Assembly: GCA_022702545.1 (NCBI GenBank)
Contig: JAHRBC010000007.1
Location: forward strand, 930,001-994,000
Direction: 5' to 3'
DNA from: Phycomyces nitens
Taxonomy: Eukaryota > Mucoromycota > Mucoromycetes > Mucorales > Phycomycetaceae
DNA: 64,000 bases
Shown: piece after piece, positions 10,778 to 21,395 of the stretch
Layout of the letters: every line of letters starts with the position of its first letter
Position numbering within the stretch: position 1 is the stretch's first letter
Translations under genes and position numbers: made by a program
The notes under the pieces: generated by a model
Database searches by the model: none
What the model saw: only the letters and a program-made list of their open reading frames with translations
What the model was told of the DNA's origin: nothing

Positions 10778-10848
10778 GCGCGGATGGTTAAGTGGTATAA
10801 TCTTCGCCTGCCACGCGAAGGGCCCGGGTTCGATTCCCGGTCCGCGCA
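10778..10848 (+). tRNA. tRNA-Gly(GCC): tRNA-Gly (anticodon GCC)
   Basis: A complete 71-nt cloverleaf can be drawn: acceptor strands GCGCGGA and TCCGCGC, a D arm with GGTTAAGTGG, anticodon stem TTCGC/GCGAA with loop CTGCCAC (anticodon GCC at 10810-10812), and a T arm with GGTTCGATTCC. The discriminator is A, and a T-run (tattttttc) just downstream fits a Pol III terminator. There is no intron. It decodes GGC/GGU glycine codons. It is the only evident host gene here and appears to be the landing site for the LTR stack on its 5' side. Confidence 0.97.
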
Positions 10849-10954
10849 TATTTTTTCCCACTTGGGTCGTTCCTGATCTAGGCTATCTTCTGTCTGTCAA
10901 GTCTCGACTGGGTGTATCTTGCTAATGCTTGACTTAGATGAGTTTTTGCAATAG
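10849..10954. other. Short spacer between the tRNA and the G1 LTR
   Basis: It begins with the T-rich Pol III terminator of the tRNA. The rest shows no gene or repeat that I recognise. Confidence 0.5.
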
Positions 10955-11624
10955 TGTCAGAGTTGACATCGGCAACCGAAATCGGCTCTTGATAGGCAAC
11001 CAGTAATGGTTGACCTTGTTGGGTAAACGATCAAGACCTTGCCGATTGGTTTCCCTATATATGTTTCTAAATGTCTCAAGTGTCTTAGATTGCGAATATC
11101 TCTTAAGTATATTCTACTGGACAATAGCCATCTAAGACATGTTAACGTAGCTATACATTTAGCCATAAATCTAATTACATTTTGTATAAATAGTAAAAGG
11201 ATTTGTATCAATAAAAAGCCATCTATCTATTACCTAAAAACTATTATTTGAACTTGACGATCCCCAGTGGTATTGATTCTGCGACTTAGTTACAAGTGCC
11301 AGAAAAGAAATACCAGATCGATACCTGACAATAGATCACCACCAACTAGGACGTTTAGGATAAATAGGAATATAGAGAATTGAATGCCTTTTTTATTGAT
11401 ACAAATCGTTGTAGTATTTATACAGATTTTATAAGTGAAACTATCTAAACTAATTACTTTTTACTCAAGACACATTGGTTATCTCTTTATGAGAGGCGAT
11501 GAGAATATGTCTTGGTTTTACAAAAAGGGGAACCAATCGGTATAACCTTGAAGACATATGTTAAAAGCATTACCGATTGGGTACCTGATTATCTGGGTTA
11601 TTATTCGCTATGTCAACTCTGACA
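10955..11624 (-). repeat. 3' LTR of gypsy G1
   Basis: The 670-bp LTR is bounded by a perfect 14-bp terminal inverted repeat: TGTCAGAGTTGACA at 10955 and its reverse complement ending at 11624. On the coding (minus) side it is preceded by a polypurine tract (aggaggggggtaa). The matching 5' LTR is not present in the window. Confidence 0.85.
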
Positions 11625-13666
11625 TTACCCCCCTCCTGGCTTTGTGATCGTCCTCGAGCACTATCATCGGAAGATGGGGATACGGGATCAACAGCATCGT
11701 TGGGGACATCGGAATTGGTAAGGCGCATGGCAGCACGCCAAGCAGCACGAGAAGCAGTGGGATCATACCAGGGCGTATCAGAGACATCACCACGAATGGG
11801 ATAGAGGCGATCAACATGGACCCAAGACGCGAGGGGCTCACCACTAAGGGTTTCCAACTGGTAGGTGCCATACTCTGTGTTCTTGTTGACGACAATGAAT
11901 GGACCCTTGAACTTGGGCTCCAAACCAAAACGACCTTCATGAGTGAGCTTGACATGGTCGCCTAGCTCAAAAGAAATGGCTTTCATGGCTGCGTCCCATC
12001 GCACCTTGTCCTTGTCACTGGCGAGAGACAACCGGAGTTCTGCAGCAAGGCGAGCATCATCAAGTTTCTCCAATTCTTGAGCTCGAGCCTCCGCAAAATC
12101 GCGCGGGTCTTCGGAGACGGCCTTGTCAATATACGGTTCCATGGTGTCACCAGGCAAGACAGGATTGCGGCCATATGTCAAGAAAAAGGGGCTAAACCCG
12201 GTGGTGGAATGCGTGCGGATGCGACAGGCCCAAATGGCAGCAGGTATGAACATGTCCCAGCGATGGATGGCCCCATTAGTATACTTGCGGATCATTTGCT
12301 TGATTGTACCATTGAGACGCTCGCATTTTCCATTGGTTCTTGGGTGAAAAGCAGAGGTCAGGCGGTGGGTTACTTTGAGGCGGGCGAGGTAAGAGGCGAC
12401 GAGCTTGCTGGTGAAATTTGCACCACGGTCAGTCAAAATTTCGGTAGGACAACCAAAACGCATCACAATCTCTTTGTGGATGAAATCGGCCACAGCTTCA
12501 GCCGACGCCACAGGTACAGCACGTGCAATTGGCCAATTCGTGGTGTAGTCTACCGCTACTAACAGCCAACGATTGCCTTTTTGCGTGGTGGGGAGTCGGC
12601 CAACAAAATCGAGGTGCCAACGCTGGAATGCACTAGGGACCTTCAGGGGATGCATCTCATCATGGTGATTACCATCTTTTCTTGCGTTTAGCTGGCATTC
12701 TGGACAAGTACTCAGTCATTCCTTGATATCTGTATGCATGGTTGGCCACCAGTGACGGGACTTGAAGAGATCGACCATTGTTGTGAATCCTGAGTGGCCA
12801 AAACCATTATGGTAATTCTGGATTGTATCGGCTCGGCGGGCAAAAGGGAGGAAAGGCACATCTTTCGACTCCGTCTCGTTGATCTTCACCTTACGGAACA
12901 CCTTACCACTACGGACAACAAATTGGGCACGGTTCTTTTCAACGATACCACGAGCTTCTTGTGGGACTTGGTCAGGCTTGAACATATAGAATGTCGGCCA
13001 GTCTGATGCATGAGTGAGCGGTGTGGCATACAAGTACTCGGGTTCCAGGGATTCAGGATCACAGTTACTTTCTGGACCACCACAGCGGGACAAAGCATCG
13101 GGCACGTCGTTTTCTTTACCGGGCTTGTATTGTATATCTGGGGCGTACAGCTCAAGCTCGGCAATCCAACGAACGAGGCGTGGTGTCGGTGTGATCTGTG
13201 CACGGAAATACTTCAAGGGCAGGTGATCCGAGAATACAGTATACGGGCGGCCATCAATCAGACATCTCCAGGTCTGAAGTGCATGTATAATGCCAAGAAG
13301 TTCGCGCTCCTGAGCCGGATAGGATCGCTCTGCTCTGGAGAACTTCTTGGATTCGAATGCCAACGGGTGCCATGAACCATCATCACCTTCTTGCAGTAAA
13401 ACGGCGCCTACACCAAAGTCGGATGCATCTGTTTCGATCTTGTACGGCCTGTGCACGTCGGGCGCCTGCAGGACTGGTGGAGAGATCAACTTTTCCTTAA
13501 TCAGCTCAAAGCTGTCCTGGCATTCTTTCGTCCAAACGATTGATCTTCGCTTAGCGCCAGTGCCTTTGGTAAGATCGGTCAGCGGTGACGCCATGCTTGC
13601 ATAACCTGGGATGAACCGGCGGTAGTGCTGGGCCAAACCACAGAACTGGCGGACTTCTTGCACATT
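11570..13666 (-). pseudogene. Gypsy G1 pol fragment: RT end, RNase H, integrase
   Basis: Read leftward from 13666, it starts inside reverse transcriptase at the NVQEVRQFCGLAQHYRRF segment. It continues with RNase H (ETDASDFGVGAVL, then RELLGIIHAL and FSDHLPLKYF). The integrase follows: an H-H zinc half in NYHNGFGHSGF and the C-C half TCPEC, then a catalytic core with LDFVGRLP, TDRGANFTS and NGKCERLNGTIK, and a C-terminal KFKGPFIV (GPY/F-like) module. A TGA near 12714-12716 interrupts the zinc region. There is no chromodomain. The frame ends at 11570, 18 codons inside the LTR. Gag, protease and most of RT are missing because element B abuts at 13667. G+C is higher than in its neighbours. Confidence 0.9.
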
Positions 13667-13898
13667 CACTGCAAAAACAGTGTTAAATCAATGATTAATT
13701 GTGGGGTGTTATTATCAATAACAGTATATGAAAAATTGCAACTCAGGGAAAATCCTTTGGTTAGTATCATTGACAGATATAAGCATGTCTTATTGGTTAG
13801 ATAGATTACGGAGTACCTGAAAGTAATAATAAAACTATAAAGGAACTGACAATAAACTACTGCTATTATATATTCTCTTTTGCTATAAACCCAAAAAA

Positions 13899-16800
13899 AT
13901 GTTTGCCATTCCAAATGCTAATGAAGTTGAATGCCAATGCTCGAAATGCATTTGCAATCCTGCTGGCTACATGATCACTGCCAAAAGAACTGCCAAGTGT
14001 CATGCTCAGAGTGACAAAGACAGAGAATTGGATAGAAATATCAATCGTAAATAAAATGACAATTATATAGTGTGGGCTATAATATTAATAATATTTTAAA
14101 TAGTCTTGCCTGTCCAACAAAGCAGTGTTGATGTGGACATGGAAGCAATTCAATTTGAAGAGGACATTGAATGTACATAGTATTTTATTTTTTATACTCA
14201 ATTTACACTTTACTTATGCTCGGTTTTAATAGATGACAGTTACTCTAATGATGTACCATCATCCATGGAATATCCCGATGGGTTCTTACCTCTTTTGGCC
14301 GAAGATTTTCTTTTTGGAACAGATGAGCTCATTGAAGAATATTCATCTGAGCATGAATCGTCTGATGAAGATGCTGAGGAAGAAGAGGCCGAGCAGAGTG
14401 AAGGTCAGCAATAAACAAAAATGTTGATAGTACCTTTGAATAAAGAAAGATATTAATATTTAATTATCATTAATACTCACAGAGAGTTCAGCCAATCTTC
14501 CTGAAGATCCATGGCATAGATTGATAGCCATCTTCCTTGTCATGTTCATTTCTTCCTTTGTTGTTGATGAGGGTGCCGTGATATTGATCTCTTTCATTAA
14601 TGCAATCCTTGAGCACTATGGGGAAAGCTTCAGACTCCCAACGAGTATTCCCGGTTTAAAGAAGATGACTGGATACAGTGCTATGACAAGTGGTGTGTCA
14701 ACATTTGTTGCATGCAGTGATTGTCACACTCTGTATAAAAGCAATAGTGAAGTACCTACTTGTTGTACTGGAAAGAAACTTGGCCGCCAGAACGAATGTG
14801 GAAACAGTCTGTTTAAGTCTGGAATTAGTAATGGATTGACTGCAAAGCGCACTTTTGTCTACAACTCGTTGAAAACAGCCTTGGCAAAGCTTTTCAAGTG
14901 ACCCAATTTCGAAACTGCCATCAACATGTGGAATCGTGGTCCAAAGGTTCCTGGCACCATGTTTGATGTTTACGATGGAAAGATGTGGAAGGAGTTTGTG
15001 GATGAGGATGGCATGCAGTTTGTTGCCAGAGAGAGATCGTTGTTGTTGACTCTTAACATCGATTGGTTCCAGCCTTTCGATGGGGTAACTTATTCTTGTG
15101 GTGCGATATATCTTACCATCAACAATTTGCCAAGAGACGAGTGCAATAAGATGGAAAACGTGATTCTCGTTGGGCTCATCCCAGGTCCCAAAGAAGCAAG
15201 CACAGCCGAAATCAACAACTACCTGCGCCCCCTTGTTAATGAGCTCGAGGAGCTGTACACTGGTATCAGTATTGATACATACAGTCGTTCTGGTGCTTTG
15301 GTTCGTGCTGCTCTCCTGATGGTTGCATGCGACATACCTGCTGCAAGAAAGACCTGTGGCTTCACTTCCCACAACAGCAGAAATGCATGTCATAAGTGCA
15401 ATCGTCACTTTTTCCGTTTTGAAGGGACTTTGATCGTTGACTATTCTGGGTTCAACTCTTCAGAGTGGGTTGGCCGTACAAAAGAGGAGAACCGCCAGCA
15501 TGCCACCATGTGGAAAAATGCAAGAACTTTGGTGGAGAGAAAGCAGCTGGAAGTTGAGAATGGAGTGCGGTGGTCCGAGCTTCACAGACTTGCCTATTTT
15601 GAACCAGTCAGGGCAACAATTGTGGACCCAATGCACAATCTTTTCCTTGGAACGGCCAAGCGCATGATGGAAAAGTGGATCCTGTGTGGTCATCTCGATG
15701 ACAATGATCTTTGTGAGATGCAGGTTGAGGCGAACACTATTACATTGCCTTCAGAATACGCCAGCCTCACCACCAAAATTGCAAAGGGATTTCCATTCAT
15801 GAAGGCAGATGAATGGAAATCATGGTGCTTAATTTACTCGCCTGTTGTATTGAAGGGACGGCTAGAAGATGATCTGTTCGCCAACTGGATCGAGTTTGTT
15901 GATGCCTGCTGGTTATTGACAAAACCAACAATAACTGAAGAAGAGATTGAGCTTGCTCATGGTAGTCTGGAGAGATTCTGCGGTGGTTGTGAAGAATTGT
16001 ACGAGCATGACGTCCTGTCTCCAAACATGCACCTTCACCTCCATTTAAAAGAGACAATTAACGATTTCGGGCCCATTTATGGATATTGGCTGTTCAGCTT
16101 TGAACGATACAATGGACTTGTCAAAGGCTTCAACACCAATCGTAAAGCTGGTTTTGAAAAGACATACATGAATAAGTTCGTTCAAAGTGGTTCCAAAGGC
16201 GACTTTTACCAAGCTCATCTTGCCACCATCACCAGCCCAAGTCATCTTGATCTGTTTAACAGACTGTCTCCCGCCACTGTGTTTGTGCCTCAGCAAAATA
16301 GGCTGTCAATCTTCTCTCTCCCTGCCTTTTTGGAATCAGCAATGAATCCAACAAAGCAAACGTTTGGCAATGAGCCCCTTCCGCCATCTGCCTTGCCATT
16401 GGTTTTGAAAGCACCAACAACGATGAGAAAACTTGAGTATGACTGCCTGCTGAAGTACTACAAGATGGAGTATGCCGATGACGATCTTTGCAGTGCAAAA
16501 ACATGATTAGAAATGCACACTTTGTCAATGACAGGATCCAGAAGTTTACCTTGATAAATCTTCTTGGACAAGTCTATAAAGGCAGTGAGGGGGCAAACGG
16601 AAGAGGTTCATACATCCAGGCAATGTATATTGAGAAAAATGGTGATTCTGGGGAGATATACGCTGGTCGTATTAAATATCTTTTCGTCCACAATTTTTCG
16701 CCAACCCCTACTCCTGCCAACTTTCTTGCACGCCTTAATCCCCAGCATGTTTTTGCTTTTGTTGAGTGGTATGAAATCCCTTACCATCAACCAAGAATCA

Positions 16801-16964
16801 ACCAGGGTATTGAGCTGTATAAGCCGACTTTCCAAAAGTATAACTACGATAACATTTTGCCTGTTCATCGTATCCTTTCACCAATTGCAATCGGCAATCA
16901 AGCTTCTGGTCGTGGCGCAGCCAAAGTTCTTGTCATTCCCTTGCCTAGAAAGCTTTATGCTTAG
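13899..16964 (+). pseudogene. tnp2-like transposase of element B (stop plus frameshift)
   Basis: The four-exon structure is 13899-14046, 14104-14172, 14233-14403 and 14483-16964, all GT-AG and in phase. Exon 1 encodes a Cys-rich N-terminus (CQCSKCICN) and exons 2-3 an acidic stretch. Exon 4 carries the tnp2-type core with LNIDWFQPFDG, a YSCGAIYLTINNLPRDE block, PGPKEAS, CDIPAARKTCGFTSH, CHKCNR and DPMHNLFLGTAKRMM, and ends RKLYA at 16964. A TGA at 14899-14901 sits where copy C has CGT for arginine. A one-base deletion near 16500 shifts the frame within SAK-N. It would have been the transposase of this element. The match to the tnp2 family (CACTA/EnSpm) is from motif recall, not a search. Confidence 0.88.
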
Positions 16965-17086
16965 ACTTCTTTTTCTTTTTTTCTATTATTATTATTATCT
17001 TTCACTATCTTATATAAAACATACAATACTTGTGTATTCAAAACAATATTAATGAAAGTATAGGAATGAGAGATGCAAGTAATTAT

Positions 17087-18271
17087 TTATTCACGTTTTG
17101 TCCACGCGGGCATTTTGGCTACTAAGCCACGAGGAATTGCTTTTGATACAACTACGTGATGGCGAGCCTTCAGCTGGCCTGCTCTCTTTCCCAAATCACT
17201 TATTGCAAGAGTATCGAGAAAGTCAAAGAACTCATTCAACTATCCAAATATTTTCTTTGTTAAACATATAATAAAAGTGGAAATATATGTTATAGCTACC
17301 TCATCACTTCGCCAGCTTGGGCGAAGCACTGTTACAGTTGTGTCTGTATCACTTTCGTCATCAGACATGACATCTCTATAAAAGACGCCACTGTAGTCTC
17401 TCCCAAACTTTTCGATTGAGGCGGCCTTGTGTTTGGCAAATGTTCTCTTCCGTCTCTTGAAGAGCTAAAAAATATAATGATAAATATATTTATGTTTCTC
17501 TTATTTTTTATAGAGCCACCTACATCTGTCTTGCGATTGCCTCTTCTGTTTGCCTCTTTTTTGGCTAGTTTGCCTTCCAACGAGAGCTTGCTGTTGGCCA
17601 TGCAGTTGTAATAGTTGTTAACTATCATACCACATAGTTCTTTTGTCGGAACAAAGGCAGACTCACTCTGGCCACGCAGATACACCAACAAGTCATCTGC
17701 CACATTCTTGTTGACTTCATCAGGCAACCCAACACTGACATCCCAAGTCATCTTTGCGTCATTCTCACTTATTTTTTGGGGATCATCAGTGTTGAGATTC
17801 ATGTTTCTGAGGTGATCACGAATGAGTTTCTAGTTTATATTGATTAATAATGATTCAAGCAGTGTTTACTTTTAATATTTACCGAGATCTTTGGGTTTCT
17901 GCTGTTGCCAACAACATCTCGCAGTTGGATCTCAAAATTATCACTCTGGATAGCCTGTGGACCGGCCAACTGAGGAGATTCTTGTCTCTTCATTGCATCG
18001 AAGACAAGACCATCCACGGAAGTCATCATCTTGCTTCCACTATCCTTGAGTGTGCCGACATCATTGCACATGGTTGTCATTTTTTGTCCAAGGTGGACAA
18101 GAGGTTGACAATGTTATCAAATTCCTCTCTGGAAACTCCAACAATATCTTGTCTAGGAGCAAGAGAAGGACGAACAGGTCCTACACGGCCATTGGTGACA
18201 GTATTGATCAATGGTCTGGACATTGATCCATTTGCAGATGCATTTCTGGCGGTATTGATTCTTGGTGCCAT
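17087..18271 (-). pseudogene. ORF2 accessory gene of element B (frameshifted)
   Basis: Four exons on the minus strand (18271-17883, 17829-17524, 17464-17300, 17239-17087) match those of copy C in position and phase. The start is MAPRIN. Near 18077 an A-run is one base short (six instead of seven), so the frame stops after LSTLDKK. The rest is otherwise open, with a basic exon followed by the MSDDES-type motif and the C-terminal KMPAWTKRE. It converges on the transposase, with about 120 bp between their stops. The function is unknown; conservation across five elements argues that it matters for transposition. Confidence 0.8.
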
Positions 18272-18539
18272 TTTCTTAATTATTCAATAAATAAATTAGT
18301 ATATATAATGTATTTTGATAGCCCATTATGAACTTACATGATAAAGAAGATGATGGTTAGCTTTATTGAAAGAGTAAAGAAGTATATATAGATATTAATA
18401 AGAATATAAAAGACTCTATTATACTTTGTCTATAAACCATGACGGAGTCAAATTCCTATTAATATATAGACCAAAACCTTTTTCTTGGGCACTTTCAATG
18501 TATAATTAACATGACTCTCCGATTTCAAAGCAAGAGAGA

Positions 18540-19360
18540 ATGACCATGCGTATTTCAGGGGGCATAGATATTTTAATAATTATTTTTATTTTCTATTCTT
18601 TTATTCCTTTTCTGCTCTTTAACACTATGTAAGTATATCACCTAAAATTCTCACATCTTACATTATATACACATAGGGTACCAAACATCAGATTTCTTTT
18701 ATACAAAAGGTAATTACTATCAATCATATTCTTTACACGGTCATGTCTCTTATCATAATATTTTCAAATAGCTGCGACTTGCCATGATATCATTTTATAA
18801 TCCATGTTTATCAAAAAAGCTATTATTGCACCCATGTATGTATTTCTTCCTTTCTTTACTTTCTCATTTATAAAAAATACATTGCTCTAACATAATTACA
18901 GTTTACATTGTATACTCTTAGTAAACCCAATATCCATTTATTCAACTGCCAAAGGTATGTATTTTGAGTTATTTCTCTTGTTAAAAATATTTTTCTAATA
19001 TTAATTATAGTATATCCATGCCCAAATGTATCCGTTATTATAAGCATATGAATATATACTGGCTTGTTTATATCAGTATACTCTTGTTTCTTTCATTTAA
19101 TGAAATACCCGATTGCCAAGTAAGTACCTTGCCTTTCAATTCTATCAAATGCTATAACAAAAATTCTAAAATGCGCTCTTTTATTCAATTGCTAGACTAT
19201 AAAACTTGGTCAGGTAAATATAATCAGAATCCATGTTTTTCAGGTAGGAAATAAAATATGGTCTGCAAGAACCATTATACGTATTATTAGATTAAGACCA
19301 TGTAGTCCAGAGCAAGAGATTATATTATTACTAGTGCTTTTACAAATAAAAATATTATAA
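18540..19360 (+). pseudogene. ORF3 of element B: small multi-exon hydrophobic protein with one TGA
   Basis: I read six exons: 18540-18628, 18677-18709, 18772-18835, 18902-18954, 19011-19119 and 19196-19360. All introns start GTAAGT, GTAATT or GTATGT and end AG, and the joined frame stays in phase to TAA at 19358-19360 (about 170 residues). Exon 1 encodes a very hydrophobic segment (DILIIIFIFYSF) and exon 5 another (YISILLFLSF), so a membrane protein is likely. The only interruption is TGA at 18785-18787, also present in C. Base changes between B and C often fall at third codon positions. It is divergent from ORF2 (269 bp between starts). No family is recognised. Confidence 0.5.
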
Positions 19361-19787
19361 TAAAATATACAAAATTATTATATCCTACCAAAACAAAATC
19401 AATATCAAATGTGTTTTTTTAAAAATCCGATCAATACCAGGTGTTGTTGAAGCAATTGATCCAATAGAATGAATCAATAGGCAGCCAAAACCACCTAGAA
19501 TTGAGAAAATAACAGCCCTCTTGAATCCAGGTGGTTTATAAATGGGGTTTTTAGTAGTCTATATTTGTAATTTTACAGATACTTGGCTTTCAATTAAGGT
19601 TCGCACACAGATAATGTACCTAAGCTCCCTTTCATAATGACAAAGTAATCAATACCATTTGGGCAAAAATCCAATATTATGTCAGCTAGGCATTCTATAA
19701 TATTATGCTGTCAAGCATTATTATGTTACATAATATCCCAATAACCAACACCTGTTATTTCCATGATTTGCATATATTTTTCCAGTG

Positions 19788-20759
19788 ATGATAAACTATA
19801 TGTTTACTAATTATTTATTTAAAAGATTCACGGCTTTCTGATATTTCAAAATGATATTGATGATAATATACATGGTAAATATAAAAAGATCGTTATATTT
19901 TCTCTTATTAATTTATTATTTTTTAGTTGAACATATTGCAATCCATGTTCTGTATTTTGTTTTTATCCCACAACTCTCAATATGTAAGCAAACATCTTGT
20001 ATAAGGTCTTACTCTTTGCCAAATACTACTTTAGTTATCACATTTTATATCTGCAATCTGGAATAAATATTTGTCTATGATCGCATATAACTTTATAGGT
20101 AAATACAAAATGAAAAATATGAAAATTATTTTAAAAATTAATATCTATTACTTCTTTTATCACAAATATGTAAATACCTATTCACAAGAAACTTGCCTGC
20201 TTTATTTGTCTTTTACAAGAAGTACCTACTGATATGGTGTCTATATATCAAAAGGTATATTCTATAGATGAGTAATATTTTTGAAATCTAGGTCTAGAAC
20301 AAAATTCTAAATAATATTCTCCTAAAAATAAAAATAATAAAATATTTATAAAAAGTGTGAGAACCATGTAGCTGTTCAATGAGAAGCTGTTATTATAGTG
20401 ACAGTTAAAATATAATCCAATAAAATTCCACCATTGATACGTGAAATAAAACATTTGCGCATTTCTATAATCCTTAAACTATTGTTTTCTTGATTCTTAA
20501 AAGAAAACAAAAATGCAACGTTATACAAGAACATCTGTTTTTTTTAAAAAAAAAAAAGTAATTTATAGTCAGTTTGTGTATGGTAATACTATAGTTCTTT
20601 ATGAGAGTGTTTCCATCCTTAGAATAAATAAAAGAATTACAGGTGGAAATAATATCTGTCTGAATAGTAAAATATTACTCAAATTCTGGGTAAAATCTTT
20701 TATTTCACTCAGAATTTCATATTATTTTACATATGTAAAAGGAACATATTTTTGCAGTG
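19788..20759. other. AT-rich debris ending in a CACTA-like terminus
   Basis: No gene is supported in these 972 bp. The right edge (20750-20759) reads inward CACTGCAAAAATATG, like the termini of A-E, and it abuts a gypsy gag reading frame. This suggests the end of a further CACTA-like element (F), of which only this part remains beside B. The small ORFs at 19851-20066 and 20513-20767 are low-complexity. Confidence 0.4.
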
Positions 20760-20984
20760 TTCGGTAGCTGTTCCCACTCCTCTCGCTGTAGTGGTGGTTT
20801 TAGAAGCTTTTAGAGCACGAAGCTCTTCCAGCTCTTGGTGCATGACAGACATTTCTCTGATCAGGTTGGCAAGTTCTGAGGGTTCCGGATTTTCTGCCAT
20901 TGTGTGATATGACAACAGAGAGCTTGCAGATGTTGTGGTTGAGGTAGACGCAGAGGGGGCAGTGAAGGACAGGGTGGCAGACAA
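20760..20984 (-). pseudogene. Gag N-terminus of gypsy G5 (fragment)
   Basis: A minus-strand frame encodes an S/T-rich lead and then MAENPEPSELANLIREMS, followed by a short Glu/Leu-rich helix. This resembles the N-terminus of a gypsy Gag. It is cut at 20760 by a CACTA-like terminus. Upstream (rightward) is a leader to 21106, where G2 has inserted. The leader continues at 26933 beyond G2. It does not contain the TGTCA...TGACA ends of the G1 LTR, so it is probably not the 5' half of G1. Confidence 0.45.
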
Positions 20985-21106
20985 GGGGTTGTGGGGAAGC
21001 GAACAAACTATCAGGAACCAATCTAGGCAAAGGCAAGAACAGAGAAAACAGGCAGAGAGTTTGAAGATAGATTCCTTTAATAAAGATGTTGTTCGCTTGA
21101 TCCTTC

Positions 21107-21333
21107 TGTGGTAAAACCACCTTTAAATACTATTACAAATTGGCTTAACAAAAACTAAGTAACAAAATCCACTCAAGTAGATTTAAGTTACACTAATATC
21201 TAAAAGCCCTATTAACACCCAGTCAAGTATTTATACACAAATCCTACAACAGACAGAATTTTAGTTTCTCTTTTACTTTGAGAAATAAATATCAAGTAAA
21301 ATTGACTTATCGTGTTTTAGTAATTTTGTTACA
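21107..21333 (+). repeat. 5' LTR of G2
   Basis: It is 227 bp, TGTGGTAAAACCACC to TTGTTACA, and pairs with 26701-26927. No TGG primer site immediately follows it. Confidence 0.95.
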
Positions 21334-21395
21334 CTTTTTTCAATTTCAATATTTCCCTTTTTAAAATATTATCAAAAGAGAAAAAATTTTGTCAA

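Larger units (their letters stand above)
13667..19787 (+). mobile_element. CACTA-like DNA transposon B (6121 bp)
   Basis: The left terminus reads CACTGCAAAAACAGTG and the right terminus (inward) CACTGGAAAAATATATGC, an imperfect inverted repeat. Element C (34045-40171, 6127 bp, opposite orientation) is a sister copy from end to end. It carries transposase (+), convergent ORF2 (-) and ORF3 (+). The flanks do not show a matching duplication (catt left, atga right): the left flank is G1 pol while the right is AT-rich debris, so sequence next to the element has been lost or rearranged. Confidence 0.9.

Noticed and set aside
10403..10861. Minus-strand ORF crossing L5 and the tRNA
   Set aside because: It runs through an LTR and a structural RNA gene; the same low-complexity frame occurs in L2.
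12077..12562. Plus-strand ORF of 161 residues in the G1 integrase
   Set aside because: Antisense shadow of a well-supported integrase frame.
19214..19243. A 30-nt intron in ORF3 of B
   Set aside because: The segment is a multiple of three, stays open when retained, and in copy C the acceptor AG is changed by a silent CAG/CAA difference, so it is coding.
13900..20500. CRISPR-like or phage-type systems
   Set aside because: The genes have spliceosomal introns and the repeats are transposon termini; no regularly spaced short repeats are present.
19788..20759. Calling B a larger element ending at 20759
   Set aside because: Sister copy C ends at the CACTGG terminus that corresponds to 19787, and the lengths (6121 and 6127 bp) agree; the extra 972 bp has no counterpart in C.
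20727..20984. Treating the gag fragment as the missing 5' half of G1
   Set aside because: The leader beyond it lacks the TGTCAGAGTTGACA ends of the G1 LTR, so a different element is more likely.
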